11,106 nt of DNA from Candidatus Hydrogenedentota bacterium (GCA_007130675.1 SLSB01000027.1:1-11106); one strand, 5' to 3'. Shown: positions 1 to 7,882, numbered from the stretch's first letter. A program made the numbers and translations. Notes: generated from the letters alone by a model not told the origin.

Positions 1-1254
1 CAGGTACGACTGCCAGCCCAATTGCACGGTCAGGGCGGCCAGGATAAGCCCCACGCCCGCCTTGGGCATGTAGCGCACCCACTCCGGTCCTTTGGGCAGG
101 CACGGCGTGATGCGCAGCAGCACCATCGCTCCCGCCCCGGCAAGCAGGATCATGCCATGCAGCGTGCTCATGATCGACCACGGGGTCTTGTACCAGATGG
201 ACGAGTACACGATCAGGGTCGTCACGGTATACACCGCCACAAACCGCAAGAAATGAACATTGCCGGGTTTATTGTCGCGATCGTGACGAAGCATCGCGCT
301 GATGGTACCCACGAGGGCCAGGCCCACGATCAGGCCTTCGCTCCATGTGGGTCCCGCGGCCCGGCGCGGATAGACCAGGAGTTGCAGGTAGAACCACGGA
401 GGGTGGTGATGAATGCCTGCTTCGACCGCACGCTGGACGTAGACAATGTACGACAACACCGAATCGATAATGCCCCGCGGGTTGGTGAAGAACGACGAAA
501 ACATCAGCATCGATACGAAGAGGCCCGACACGATAAACGCCACGATGTGCCGCCCCAGATGCCATCGAAGGTCCTCGGATTCGCCCCGCCGGAAAACGCG
601 GTTGAGGGGGTGCTCCTCGTCGTGGATGCGCGCCCAAAGCGGGGTGAGCAGGAAGGCCACCCCGACGCCGAAGTACGAGATCACGCAGGTTTCTTTGCTC
701 GAATGCATCATCCCGAGAGACGCGCCGCACAATACCGCCCAGAAGACGCTGCGGCGCCGCGTATACCGCCACCCCGCCACGAACGTCGCGAACGCAAAAA
801 AGACCAGCAGCGATTCCTGAATGTAGTACCGGCTATAAAACACCATGCCGGGCGAAATGGCCGTAAGCAGACCCGCCATAAGCGTTGCGCGCCGCCCGAG
901 CCCGTCGCGCACCCACCACAGGCCCAGCACCGTCGCCAGACCAAAGACAACCGGAACGATCCGGTAATGGAACTTGGTGGATTCGGTGAATTGCTCGACG
1001 CCGCTGAGCCAGAACACGGGGACCGTCAGAAAATACAGGGTCGGACCGTGGTACTCCTCAGGATCATAAGCGTATTCGCCTCGTTCGTAGAGTTCTTCGC
1101 CGGCCTTGAACGCCTGGACCGCCTCGTCGGCGTGAAAGGTGCGCTCTTCGAGTCGGGGGAGACGGTAGGCAAACGCCACCGCCATCACCAGGAAAAACCC
1201 GGCGACGAACCACCACGTCAGGCGTTTCTGCTCGATGTGCTCCGAGAGTTCCAT
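1..1254 (-). CDS. Agl23/TIGR03663-like multi-pass membrane protein, GT-C type (partial, 3' end outside window)
   Basis: The open frame runs off the left edge, so only the first 418 residues are visible. The protein starts with a short charged segment and a first membrane helix (about residues 13-30). This is followed by HADEAVQ (41-47), with the acidic Asp-Glu pair typical of the first extracytoplasmic loop of GT-C/PMT-like glycosyltransferases. Next come EYHGPTLYF (about 67-75), SRYYIQESLL (141-150) and many further hydrophobic helices. This motif order is what I know from the TIGR03663 family ('flippase activity-associated protein Agl23'), linked to transfer of lipid-linked sugars; the substrate is unknown. 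I chose ATG at 1254 because the hydrophobic N-terminus begins right after it. An in-frame ATG at 1317, just after a stop, would add 21 residues, and neither start has a clear Shine-Dalgarno. The gene lies 175 bases beyond the upstream gene, behind a terminator, so it is probably transcribed separately. The family call is fairly secure, the enzymatic role much less so. Confidence 0.8.
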   Translation of the reverse strand, partial: MELSEHIEQKRLTWWFVAGFFLVMAVAFAYRLPRLEERTFHADEAVQAFKAGEELYERGEYAYDPEEYHGPTLYFLTVPVFWLSGVEQFTESTKFHYRIVPVVFGLATVLGLWWVRDGLGRRATLMAGLLTAISPGMVFYSRYYIQESLLVFFAFATFVAGWRYTRRRSVFWAVLCGASLGMMHSSKETCVISYFGVGVAFLLTPLWARIHDEEHPLNRVFRRGESEDLRWHLGRHIVAFIVSGLFVSMLMFSSFFTNPRGIIDSVLSYIVYVQRAVEAGIHHHPPWFYLQLLVYPRRAAGPTWSEGLIVGLALVGTISAMLRHDRDNKPGNVHFLRFVAVYTVTTLIVYSSIWYKTPWSIMSTLHGMILLAGAGAMVLLRITPCLPKGPEWVRYMPKAGVGLILAALTVQLGWQSYL

Positions 1255-1356
1255 ATGCTTGTTACCCTGCGCCTGGGCCGCTCCGGCCAGACCTCGGTCT
1301 GCCGCGGGCATGTGCATTCACGATGCTGAACGGCTCGACCAAGGCGCCTCCCCCGG

Positions 1357-1399
1357 AAAAAAGCCCCGCCGTCACACCCACAAGCGGCGACGGCGGGGC
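1357..1399 (-). terminator. Intrinsic terminator of the discoidin-type gene
   Basis: Read on the minus strand, a perfect 11-bp inverted repeat (GCCCCGCCGTC at 1399-1389 pairing with its complement at 1373-1363, loop of 15) is followed at once by six T (1362-1357). It lies 31 bases after the stop of the secreted discoidin-like gene and about 100 bases before the Agl23-like start. It should therefore uncouple the two genes. Confidence 0.88.
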
Positions 1400-1429
1400 A
1401 ATCATATCGGTGAAACGAACGCGCGGCCG

Positions 1430-2098
1430 CTACTCCGCCGGAATGCCCCACACTTCCACTTCGATGTAATGGTTGCGCTCGTTTTCCGTATTGCCGTTGC
1501 TGAAAAGGCGCACATAACGGGCTACCTTGCCTTTGCCATCGATCAGGCGCCCTTCATTGCTCTCGATATACTCGGGGTCTTTGCCTACGCCCAAACCCGA
1601 CGAATTGTCGTGGTCGTTGTTGAACAGGGTCTTGACACCCTCCGTGAAATCCGGGTCATTCGACACCTGCACGATCACGTCGAAATACACGCGCTCGGAC
1701 ATGTGGTAATGCCACACAAGAATCGCATAGATCTCATGCTTTTTCTCGAGGTCGATCTGCACCCACTGGAGGCCTCGGTCGAGCTCGACGATGCTCTTTT
1801 CCTGAAAACCCTTGTCGCCGTCGGTGATCATCGACAGTTTACCCATCGAAGGCGTCTTGTCGCTGCTGGTAACAGGCTTGCCTTTCGAGACCAGCTCGGT
1901 GCCCGCCGGGGCCATAAACGGCTCACGGGGCTTGAAGCTGAACTCGAGCTGCTCAGACCAGTAATCCAGCGGCGTGCCCATGAAAGACTTCTCGGGCAAC
2001 TCGATCTTCAGCGGGGCCAGCTCTTCCTCGGCAAACGCTGGCGCGGCGGCACACAGAACTACGGCGGTGCCGATAAGGGTGATCATTATGCGTTTCAT
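1430..2098 (-). CDS. Secreted discoidin (F5/8 type C)-like domain protein
   Basis: This is a 222-residue protein. A Sec signal peptide (MKR, a hydrophobic stretch, AFA before EE) predicts cleavage near residue 23. The region from about 85 to 220 resembles the galactose-binding-like F5/8C fold: WVQIDLEKKHEIYAILVWHY (112-131), a strand ending in VQVSND, then ARYVRLFSNG and a final YIEVEVWG. Such domains bind carbohydrate or other ligands outside the cytoplasm; no catalytic motif is visible. The start at 2098 is fixed by AAGGAGG five to six bases upstream. The frame stays open further upstream to 2305, but that extension is non-hydrophobic and precedes the ribosome site, so I excluded it. The gene has its own terminator, and the Agl23-like gene follows on the same strand. 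Domain assignment rests on fold-like sequence pattern, so ligand and function are unknown. Confidence 0.75.
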   Translation of the reverse strand: MKRIMITLIGTAVVLCAAAPAFAEEELAPLKIELPEKSFMGTPLDYWSEQLEFSFKPREPFMAPAGTELVSKGKPVTSSDKTPSMGKLSMITDGDKGFQEKSIVELDRGLQWVQIDLEKKHEIYAILVWHYHMSERVYFDVIVQVSNDPDFTEGVKTLFNNDHDNSSGLGVGKDPEYIESNEGRLIDGKGKVARYVRLFSNGNTENERNHYIEVEVWGIPAE

Positions 2099-2104
2099 TC
2101 GTAA

Positions 2105-2111
2105 CCTCCTT
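2105..2111 (-). promoter_or_regulatory. Shine-Dalgarno deciding the discoidin-type gene start
   Basis: The minus strand reads AAGGAGG six bases before the ATG at 2098. It selects this start over an in-frame upstream opening at 2305. Confidence 0.8.
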
Positions 2112-2305
2112 AAACCTAAAGACTTTCCGTCAGCCTCATCCAACACTACTAGACGCACCCACAGCCCGGAATATTCATGGCAATCCCATGAACACGCCCG
2201 AGTGCACTCATGCAAAGTATCGCGTTTATCTGCTCCAAATGTCAAATTTTGCCCTCGAACTGCCTTCGAACTTCGGAACCCCGAGTAGTCTGAAGCAAAG
2301 AGCAT

Positions 2306-2383
2306 TCACCCTCTGGCTTTCCGGGCACGCGCCTGGATATCGAAATACCTTAGGGTGTGATAAGGGCAGATACCAGAGGCTGA
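2306..2383. repeat. Imperfect 11-bp inverted repeat with 56-base loop
   Basis: TCACCCTCTGG (2306-2316) pairs with CCAGAGGCTGA (2373-2383) at 10 of 11 positions. It may be an operator-like pair or the base of a structured RNA, or chance. No further support is visible. Confidence 0.3.
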
Positions 2384-2458
2384 ACGAATAAACGCCGCCC
2401 AGCGCCCTTCCGACAGACATCACCAGTGCTTATCCGCCACCTGCGAAACGTGGCGTTG

Positions 2459-2488
2459 ATGACTCGGAGGGGCCAAACCTGCTATGCT
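2459..2488 (+). promoter_or_regulatory. Candidate sigma70-type promoter for the Gfo/Idh/MocA gene
   Basis: An extended -10 (TGC TATGCT, hexamer 2483-2488) stands 18 bases after ATGACT (2459-2464), a 4-of-6 match to TTGACA. The predicted start of transcription lies about 40 bases before the ATG at 2537. The -35 is weak, so confidence is modest. Confidence 0.35.
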
Positions 2489-2536
2489 CGGGGGAAATGA
2501 CCGTTTACGGGGTGATACCGAGAAGGATTCTGCGTC

Positions 2537-3910
2537 ATGAACAAGCACCGTTCCATTTCCCGCGAGTATGCAAATGCACTGACCCGCCGAGCTTTTCTGC
2601 GTTCATCCATTTTGGCCACGGGGGTCGCAACACTGGGGGCGCCCGCCATTGCCCAGCCCGGAAGCGCCAATGACCGTTTGAACGTTGCCGTAATCGGCAC
2701 GGGCGGGCGCGGCACGGGCAATATGAATGCCGTCAGTTCGGAAAATTTCACCGTCGTATGCGATGTGAACGAAGATGCCCTTAATCTGGCATCGAGAAGA
2801 GCTCCAGACGCGCGCCGCGTCACCGATTTTCGGAGGGTCTTCGATTACGCAGACGAGTTTGACGCAGTCGTAATCAGCACCACAGACCATACCCACGCGT
2901 TCGCGACGCTTCCCGCGCTGCAACTGGGCAAGCATGTATTCTGCGAAAAGCCGCTCACGCACAGTGTCTGGGAGGCGCGCATCATCCGCGAGGCCGCCAA
3001 CGTGGCCAACGTGGCCACCCAGATGGGCATACAAATTCACGCCGGGGACAACTACCGCCGCGTGGTCGAGCTGATTCAGACCGGGGCCATCGGCCCGGTC
3101 AGCGAAGTGCATGCGTGGGTGGGCCGCGCATGGGGCTGGCACGCCTCCGAAGAGGACTGCCAGGCGGCCAACGATATCGTGTGTGTGCAGGACCGCCCCG
3201 CGGGCGAGGACCCGATTCCCGAAAACCTGGACTGGGATCTCTGGATCGGCCCCGCCCCATGGCGCCCCTTTAACGAGGTCTATTTTCCCGGACCCAAATG
3301 GTACCGGTGGTGGGATTTTGGCGGCGGCACGATGTCGGACCTTGGGGCGCACTGGATCGACCTGCCGTTCTGGGCGCTCAACCTTGACCACCCGCTCACC
3401 ATCGAGGCGGACGGCCCGCCCCCGCACCCCGAGCTCGCGCCTGCGTCGATGTCGGCCAAATACGAATATGGCGCGCGCGGCGAGCGGCCCCCGGTCACGT
3501 TGACGTGGTATCAGGGCAGGCTCAAACCTCCGATTCTCGAGGACGGCGGAATTCCCGCATGGGACAGCGGCGTGCTGTTTGTGGGTGAGAAGGGCATGCT
3601 GCTCTCGGATTACGGAAATCATGTACTTCTGCCCGAGGAAGACTTCGCGGACTTCGAGCGGCCCGAGCCGTTCATCCCTGCGTCGATCGGGCACCACGCC
3701 GAATGGGTCCAGGCATGCAAGACCGGCGAGCCGACCACGTGCAACTTCGAGTACTCGGGCTGGCTGACCGAGGCCAACCACCTCGGCAACGTGGCCTACC
3801 GCGTGGGCAAAAAGCTCGAGTGGGACCCCGTCCGTCTCGAGGTGACGAACGTGCCCGAGGCCGCGCCGCTTATCCGCCGCGAATACCGCGAACCGTGGGA
3901 ACTGGTGTAG
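2537..3910 (+). CDS. Tat-exported Gfo/Idh/MocA family oxidoreductase
   Basis: This is a 457-residue NAD(P)-dependent dehydrogenase-like protein. The N-terminus carries a twin-arginine signal (TRRAFLRSS, residues 16-24), a hydrophobic stretch and an AIAQ processing region near 37-40, so export of the folded, cofactor-loaded protein is expected. The Rossmann fold follows: VAVIGTGGRGTGN (50-62) with the glycine-rich loop, CDVNED (75-80), then the family's EKP signature at 137-139 with Lys138. GGGTMSDLGAHWID (262-275) has the Asp and His typical of the catalytic region. The C-terminal part is the family's alpha/beta substrate domain. Exported Gfo/Idh/MocA proteins of this kind are abundant in planctomycete-like genomes and are generally thought to act on sugars or inositols; the substrate cannot be read from the sequence. 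A GAGAAGG ribosome site lies about ten bases before the ATG. It is convergent with the cyclase gene, 24 bases apart, with no operon partner visible. Confidence 0.93.
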   Translation: MNKHRSISREYANALTRRAFLRSSILATGVATLGAPAIAQPGSANDRLNVAVIGTGGRGTGNMNAVSSENFTVVCDVNEDALNLASRRAPDARRVTDFRRVFDYADEFDAVVISTTDHTHAFATLPALQLGKHVFCEKPLTHSVWEARIIREAANVANVATQMGIQIHAGDNYRRVVELIQTGAIGPVSEVHAWVGRAWGWHASEEDCQAANDIVCVQDRPAGEDPIPENLDWDLWIGPAPWRPFNEVYFPGPKWYRWWDFGGGTMSDLGAHWIDLPFWALNLDHPLTIEADGPPPHPELAPASMSAKYEYGARGERPPVTLTWYQGRLKPPILEDGGIPAWDSGVLFVGEKGMLLSDYGNHVLLPEEDFADFERPEPFIPASIGHHAEWVQACKTGEPTTCNFEYSGWLTEANHLGNVAYRVGKKLEWDPVRLEVTNVPEAAPLIRREYREPWELV

Positions 3911-3934
3911 GCTCGGTCCGTTAAACGACAGGGG

Positions 3935-5572
3935 CTACGAACTCATACGCAGGATCTCGAAACCGTGTTTCGGGGCGGAGGTGCCTTTAAGCATGACGGA
4001 GCCGGTTGGGCGGGCTTCGACCCTATCCTTGATGATAGCGTAGGTGGATTCGCCCACGACAACTTGCCCCGGCCCCGCAATCGAGCAGAACCGGCGGGCC
4101 ACGTTTACCGCGTCGCCCACCACGGTAAACTCCATGCGGTCGGGCGAACCGACATAGCCCGCAATGGCTTCACCCGTGTTTATTCCTATGCCGATATCAA
4201 AGGTGGGTTGTCCTGCGTTTTTGCGTGAAGCGTTGAACGCTTCGTTCTTGCGTTGCATGGCCAGCGCGGCGCGCACGCAGCGCTCGGCGTCATCGGGCGC
4301 GCCAATCGGCGCGCCAAACACCGCCATGATCTCGTCGCCGATAAATTTGTCAAGGGTTCCCGCATGCGCGAAGATGATCTCGGTCATGGCGGTAAAATGA
4401 CTGTTCAGCATCATGACGAGTTCGAACGGGGCCAGGCGTTCGGCAATAGGCGTAAATCCGCGGACATCGCAGAACATCGTGGTGACGGTGCGTTTGTCAC
4501 CGCCGAGCCGTACCGAGGTATCGTGTTGCATCACTTGTTCGACGATCGCCGGCGAGAGGAATCGGCCCAGATTGGCGCGCCTCTTTTCCGCCTCGACCGC
4601 TTCTTTGTGCAGACGCACGTTTTCGATGGCCATGGCCGATTGCGCGGCAAGCGACGTGAACAACTCGAGGTCTTGATTCGAGAACGCCGCATCCGGGCAC
4701 GTGGTGTCGAGGTAGATCGACCCCGCGACGCGCCCTTCCGTCTTGAGGGGCGCGCACATGGCCGTCGTAATCGCCTGCCGGATGATGCTCGCGCGGCCGC
4801 CAAACTGACCATCATGGTCGCGATCAACCATAAGCACGGGTTCGCCGTCGGTGGCGGCTCGTTCGGCAATGCCCATGCTCGGCGACCCCGCCTCGAGCTC
4901 GCGGCCCATATGGCGCGCAATCTTGACCTCCAGCCGGCCGCTCTTGTCATCCCGCAGCAACACAAACCCGCGCTCGGCTTCCATCACCTCCATGACCTTG
5001 TCGAGCATCGCGGCCAATCGCCGTTCGAGGTCAAACTCCGAAGCCATCAGGTTGCTGGCTTCGTACAGCGCGGCCAGCCGGCGATAGGCACGGCTCATCG
5101 AAATGAGCTCGGATGGGGGCGGTGTCTCGGCCGCGGCGGGACCCGCCGGGGGTTGGCCCCGCTTGCCAATAAGCGTCATACTGCTACCAACCCGGTCCAT
5201 TTCCGCCCGGATTTCGTCCAAATCCTGTATGATCGAGGAGCCGCGCCGTTCCGTATCGGGCGCGGCCGGCGGAACAGCGGGCTCGGGCTGGCGGTAGATG
5301 ATGTGGCACTTGCTGCCCAGCCAGATGTCGTCCTGGTCGGACAATACGCGTTCCGCGATGCGCTCACGGTTGACATAGGTGCCGTTCATGCTCTTGAGAT
5401 CGGCCAGCACCGCCTTACCGCCGCGGAACTCGATTCTGGCATGATGACGGGATACTTCGTCGGCCAGCAGGATGACATCGTTGTCTTCGGCCCGGCCAAG
5501 CAGGACGGTAGCGCCTGTGATCGGCACTGTCATTGGCGCCAGACCCGGTTGTTCGATATACAATTCCGCCAT
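3935..5572 (-). CDS. FHA-GAF-class III adenylate/guanylate cyclase
   Basis: A 545-residue soluble signalling protein with three domains in order. FHA (about 5-95): GRAEDNDVIL (26-35), SRHH (41-44), DLKSMNGTYVN (58-68), giving the Arg, Ser and Asn expected for phosphothreonine binding. After a Pro/Ala-rich linker comes a GAF sensor (about 165-325), then a helical linker and a class III cyclase domain (about 362-540). The catalytic set looks complete: metal Asp in FCDVRGF (Asp369) and KFIGDE (Asp413), adenine-contact Lys409 with Thr483 in EFTVVGD (the class IIIb combination), and Asn490 and Arg494 in the NVARR stretch. cAMP synthesis is therefore the likely activity. I chose ATG 5572; ATG 5581 in the same frame would add three residues. 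The frame stays open to 5968, but that part overlaps rsmA and lies upstream of the promoter at 5598-5626. No transmembrane segment is seen. Confidence 0.92.
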   Translation of the reverse strand: MAELYIEQPGLAPMTVPITGATVLLGRAEDNDVILLADEVSRHHARIEFRGGKAVLADLKSMNGTYVNRERIAERVLSDQDDIWLGSKCHIIYRQPEPAVPPAAPDTERRGSSIIQDLDEIRAEMDRVGSSMTLIGKRGQPPAGPAAAETPPPSELISMSRAYRRLAALYEASNLMASEFDLERRLAAMLDKVMEVMEAERGFVLLRDDKSGRLEVKIARHMGRELEAGSPSMGIAERAATDGEPVLMVDRDHDGQFGGRASIIRQAITTAMCAPLKTEGRVAGSIYLDTTCPDAAFSNQDLELFTSLAAQSAMAIENVRLHKEAVEAEKRRANLGRFLSPAIVEQVMQHDTSVRLGGDKRTVTTMFCDVRGFTPIAERLAPFELVMMLNSHFTAMTEIIFAHAGTLDKFIGDEIMAVFGAPIGAPDDAERCVRAALAMQRKNEAFNASRKNAGQPTFDIGIGINTGEAIAGYVGSPDRMEFTVVGDAVNVARRFCSIAGPGQVVVGESTYAIIKDRVEARPTGSVMLKGTSAPKHGFEILRMSS

Positions 5573-5597
5573 GGTCCGCATCCCCGGATTGCCGCCG

Positions 5598-5626
5598 ATG
5601 ATAGCAATACGGGGCCAAAGGGTCAA
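5598..5626 (-). promoter_or_regulatory. Sigma70-type promoter of the FHA-GAF-cyclase gene
   Basis: On the minus strand TTGACC (5626-5621) is followed by a 17-base spacer and TATCAT (5603-5598), preceded by TGC as an extended -10. The expected transcription start, near 5591, leaves only about 10 bases before ATG 5581 or 19 before ATG 5572. The message is thus nearly leaderless, which rules out starts further upstream. Confidence 0.72.
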
Positions 5627-5692
5627 CGAGCACTGAGACGAAATCGCTGGAGACGAAAGGGCGCAGGATAAGCTGTTTGAAAGCAGAATTCG

Positions 5693-5698
5693 AGGAGG
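5693..5698 (+). promoter_or_regulatory. Ribosome binding site of rsmA
   Basis: AGGAGG ends ten bases before the ATG at 5709. It is a perfect Shine-Dalgarno with slightly long spacing, and it fixes the start of the gene. Confidence 0.75.
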
Positions 5699-5708
5699 AA
5701 CACCGCGT

Positions 5709-6563
5709 ATGCATCTGCAAGACCTGTGCAGCAGGTACAACATCCGCTTCAAGCGGCAACTTGGCCAGAATCTTATGGTCGACGACAACATCAACCGGAT
5801 CATGGCCGATGCAGCCAAACTGACGCGCGAGGACGACGTTATCGAGGTGGGCGCGGGGCTGGGCGCCCTGACGCAGTACCTCCATCCCGCGGCAAAGCGC
5901 GTGCTGGCCATCGAGATCGACTTTGCATTCATGCCGTGTCTCGAGGACCGCTTTGGCGATGTGGACAATGTCGTGCTGTTTCGCGGGGATATTCTGAATC
6001 ACGGAGTCGATAAGCTTGCCGCCGAATTCTTGCCCGGCGGCACCCGGTATCACATGCTGTCGAATCTACCCTATTACATCACCACACCGATTCTATTCCA
6101 TTTCTGGGAATCTCCGCTGGCCATCCGCCAGATGGTGGTCATGGTGCAGGAAGAAGTGGCGCAACGGCTGACCGCCGCCGTGAACACGCCGGATTACGGC
6201 ATGCTGGCCATGGCAGCCCGCTATTACGGCGACGTGGACATTGTGCGCCGCGTGCCCCGCACCTGTTTTCGGCCTCAACCTCGGGTCGATAGCTGCGTGG
6301 TGCGGTTGCGCGCACGTGAGACGCCGCTGTATGCTGATATCGATCGGGGTTTCTTGATGCAGCTTATGCGGACGGCGTTCGGACAGCGCCGCAAGACGTT
6401 GCGCAATTCACTGACGAAATCGGGCGGGTTTGGCGCGCCGCGCGAGACGGTGCTCGAGGCCTTCGAGGCCACCGATATCGACCCCGAGCGCCGACCCCAA
6501 ACGGTCACCTTGGACGAGTTCGCACGGCTGGCCCGCGAAATACGGTCACGCCTCGGCACATAG
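5709..6563 (+). CDS. rsmA: 16S rRNA dimethyladenosine transferase RsmA (KsgA)
   Basis: This 284-residue protein is normal length for the family. It uses S-adenosylmethionine to dimethylate two adjacent adenines in helix 45 of 16S rRNA during small-subunit maturation. Visible motifs are KRQLGQNLMVDDNI (15-28; most relatives have NFL where this has NLM), VIEVGAGLGALT (44-55) for SAM binding, the acidic AIEID (68-71), and the catalytic NLPYYITTP (119-127, motif IV of adenine-N6 methylases). The C-terminal signature is CFRPQPRVDSCVVRL (186-200) with FGQRRKTLRNSL (224-235). A strong ribosome site precedes it. It is divergent from the cyclase gene, and the sensor kinase follows after 33 bases with its own ribosome site, suggesting one transcript. 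In other bacteria the neighbour is often pdxA or apaH rather than a kinase. Confidence 0.97.
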   Translation: MHLQDLCSRYNIRFKRQLGQNLMVDDNINRIMADAAKLTREDDVIEVGAGLGALTQYLHPAAKRVLAIEIDFAFMPCLEDRFGDVDNVVLFRGDILNHGVDKLAAEFLPGGTRYHMLSNLPYYITTPILFHFWESPLAIRQMVVMVQEEVAQRLTAAVNTPDYGMLAMAARYYGDVDIVRRVPRTCFRPQPRVDSCVVRLRARETPLYADIDRGFLMQLMRTAFGQRRKTLRNSLTKSGGFGAPRETVLEAFEATDIDPERRPQTVTLDEFARLAREIRSRLGT

Positions 6564-6596
6564 CACGCAATCACGAGAGACAGGAGCAGGGTCGCG

Positions 6597-7697
6597 ATGA
6601 TCAAACCCACGCCGCACAATGCCACTCTACCGGACGGTTCCGCGCCGCTTCTGGACAATTGCCATGCGTATGTGCTCGATGCTCTCGCGAGCGGTGTTCT
6701 GGCCGTGGACGCGCATGAACGCATCCTCGCGGCCAACGAGGCGGCCCACACGCATCTCGGTATCGAGGGGGGCACGTTGAAACCGGGCGCGCCCCTGGCA
6801 ACTCTACCGAACCTGGAGACCATGGCGGCCTACTTCGAACAGGTGATGGCCTCTGGAGAGCCCCTCGAGCGCCAAGAGTTGCTGGTCGACGCGGGTGGCG
6901 AAGAGAAGAAAGAAATCGGCTTGTCCGCCGGACCGCTTATGATCGACGGCGAGGTACGCGGCGTGGTGTTTCTTTTTACCGACATGACAGTCCGCCGCAA
7001 GTTCGAGCGCGCGGCCGAGATCAACCGGCAACTCGCGGCGCTTGGCGAACTCACCGCCGGGGTCGTCCACGAATTGCGCAATCCGATGAGCGTCATCAGT
7101 GCCATGGCCGAGATTCTCATGCGCAAACTCGGCAAACCGGATGAGCGCTACCCGGCGGCCGAGACCATTTTTCGCGAAGCCGCAAGTGTCGAGAAGGCCA
7201 TCTCGCAGTTTCTGGGTTTTGCCCGCCCCTACGACGTGCGCCCGGTCCATTGCACTTCCGACGAGATTGTCGCCCGCGCAATGCAATTGTGTTCGCGCCG
7301 CGCGGAAAAACTCGGCGTTTCCCTGCACAGCACCGTACCCGAAGGGCTGCCCGACATGAAAGCCGATGTCGGCCGGGCTGCCCAAGCCTTGGCCAACATC
7401 ATCAATAACGGTATTGACGCGGCCGGTCACGGCGGCGAAGTTTGTCTCGAGGTGAAGCGCATTGGCGGCGAGATCGTATTCGAGATTACCGATACGGGAC
7501 CCGGAATCCGGGTAAAAGGCGGCGAAGATGTGTTCAAACCCTTCTTCACTTTGAAAGAGGGGGGCACTGGACTGGGCTTGGCCATCGTCCACCGCATCAT
7601 CACCGCCCACGACGGCGCGGTAAGCCACCATAACCGGCCCGAAGGCGGTGCGTGTTTCCAAGTGCGCCTGCCTATCGAACCGGGGGCGCTGCGTTAA
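6597..7697 (+). CDS. Soluble PAS-HisKA-HATPase sensor histidine kinase (NtrB-like)
   Basis: This is a 366-residue protein without membrane helices, so it senses a cytoplasmic cue. A PAS domain spans about 22-132 (VLDALASGVLAVDAHERIL near the start, a GVVFLFTDMT end). The dimerisation/phosphoacceptor helix follows, with LGELTAGVVHELRNPM (149-164) and His158 as phosphorylation site. The ATPase domain holds the N box ANIINNGIDAA (266-276, Asn271), the G1 box DTGPGI (299-304), the F box FKPFF (313-317) and the G2 box GGTGLGLAI (322-330), all intact. Domain order and the H box resemble NtrB-type kinases. No response regulator is present in the window, so its partner is unknown. AGGAG lies ten bases before the ATG, and the start is 33 bases after the rsmA stop, implying co-transcription. 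Its 3' end faces the HATPase-like gene across the dispersed repeat. Confidence 0.93.
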   Translation: MIKPTPHNATLPDGSAPLLDNCHAYVLDALASGVLAVDAHERILAANEAAHTHLGIEGGTLKPGAPLATLPNLETMAAYFEQVMASGEPLERQELLVDAGGEEKKEIGLSAGPLMIDGEVRGVVFLFTDMTVRRKFERAAEINRQLAALGELTAGVVHELRNPMSVISAMAEILMRKLGKPDERYPAAETIFREAASVEKAISQFLGFARPYDVRPVHCTSDEIVARAMQLCSRRAEKLGVSLHSTVPEGLPDMKADVGRAAQALANIINNGIDAAGHGGEVCLEVKRIGGEIVFEITDTGPGIRVKGGEDVFKPFFTLKEGGTGLGLAIVHRIITAHDGAVSHHNRPEGGACFQVRLPIEPGALR

Positions 7698-7699
7698 CC

Positions 7700-7862
7700 C
7701 GCAGACTTGCGGTGCAAAGAAGGCGCCTGCTCTTTCTCCAAACGGATTGCTTCGGGATACTTCACAGCAGCCTCCGGCATCGGAGAATCGCAACCCATTG
7801 CTGCAAAACATGTGCGTAAGGCTTTGCGCAAGAACTCGGATGTTTGCCAGCGGAAAACCGTG
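7700..7862 (+). repeat. Dispersed imperfect direct repeat, copy A
   Basis: This segment fills the gap between two converging genes and matches 10943-11093 in the same orientation. In the gap-free core (7714-7809 against 10957-11052) I count 75 of 96 identical bases. Similarity extends left to about CGCAGACTTG and right through CTCGGATG to an AAACC-GTG stretch, with a short gap. Codon-position differences show no clear coding constraint in the frames I compared, so I treat it as a non-coding repeat family. Confidence 0.72.
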
Positions 7863-7882
7863 GGATGTCCGGGTCGAGCGTG

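Larger units (their letters stand above)
2099..2536. other. Gene-free divergent intergenic region
   Basis: This stretch of 438 bases separates two divergent genes. Short open frames here overlap each other on both strands, lack ribosome sites and resemble no family. It should hold the promoters of both neighbours; I find a weak candidate only for the plus-strand gene. It also contains an imperfect inverted repeat at 2306-2316 / 2373-2383. No tRNA, terminator or mobile element is visible. Confidence 0.6.

Noticed and set aside
1262..1305. Two small hairpins before the Agl23-like start (GACC-GA-GGTC and GGCC-GGAGC-GGCC)
   Set aside because: Stems of four bases in GC-rich DNA are expected by chance; no T tract.
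22..1329. Long plus-strand open frame of 435 codons
   Set aside because: It is antisense to the membrane protein; composition is Arg/His/Pro-rich with no family pattern. The minus strand shows clear helices and motifs.
4253..5671. 472-codon plus-strand open frame
   Set aside because: Shadow of the FHA-GAF-cyclase gene in a GC-rich region; no motif and no ribosome site.
5582..5968. N-terminal extension of the cyclase frame to 5968
   Set aside because: It overlaps rsmA antisense and precedes the promoter; the extension is Ser/Arg-rich, with the FHA domain starting only after 5572.
7699..7712. Hairpin CCGCA-GACT-TGCGG as terminator of the kinase gene
   Set aside because: Only five pairs, no T run, and not preserved in repeat copy B.
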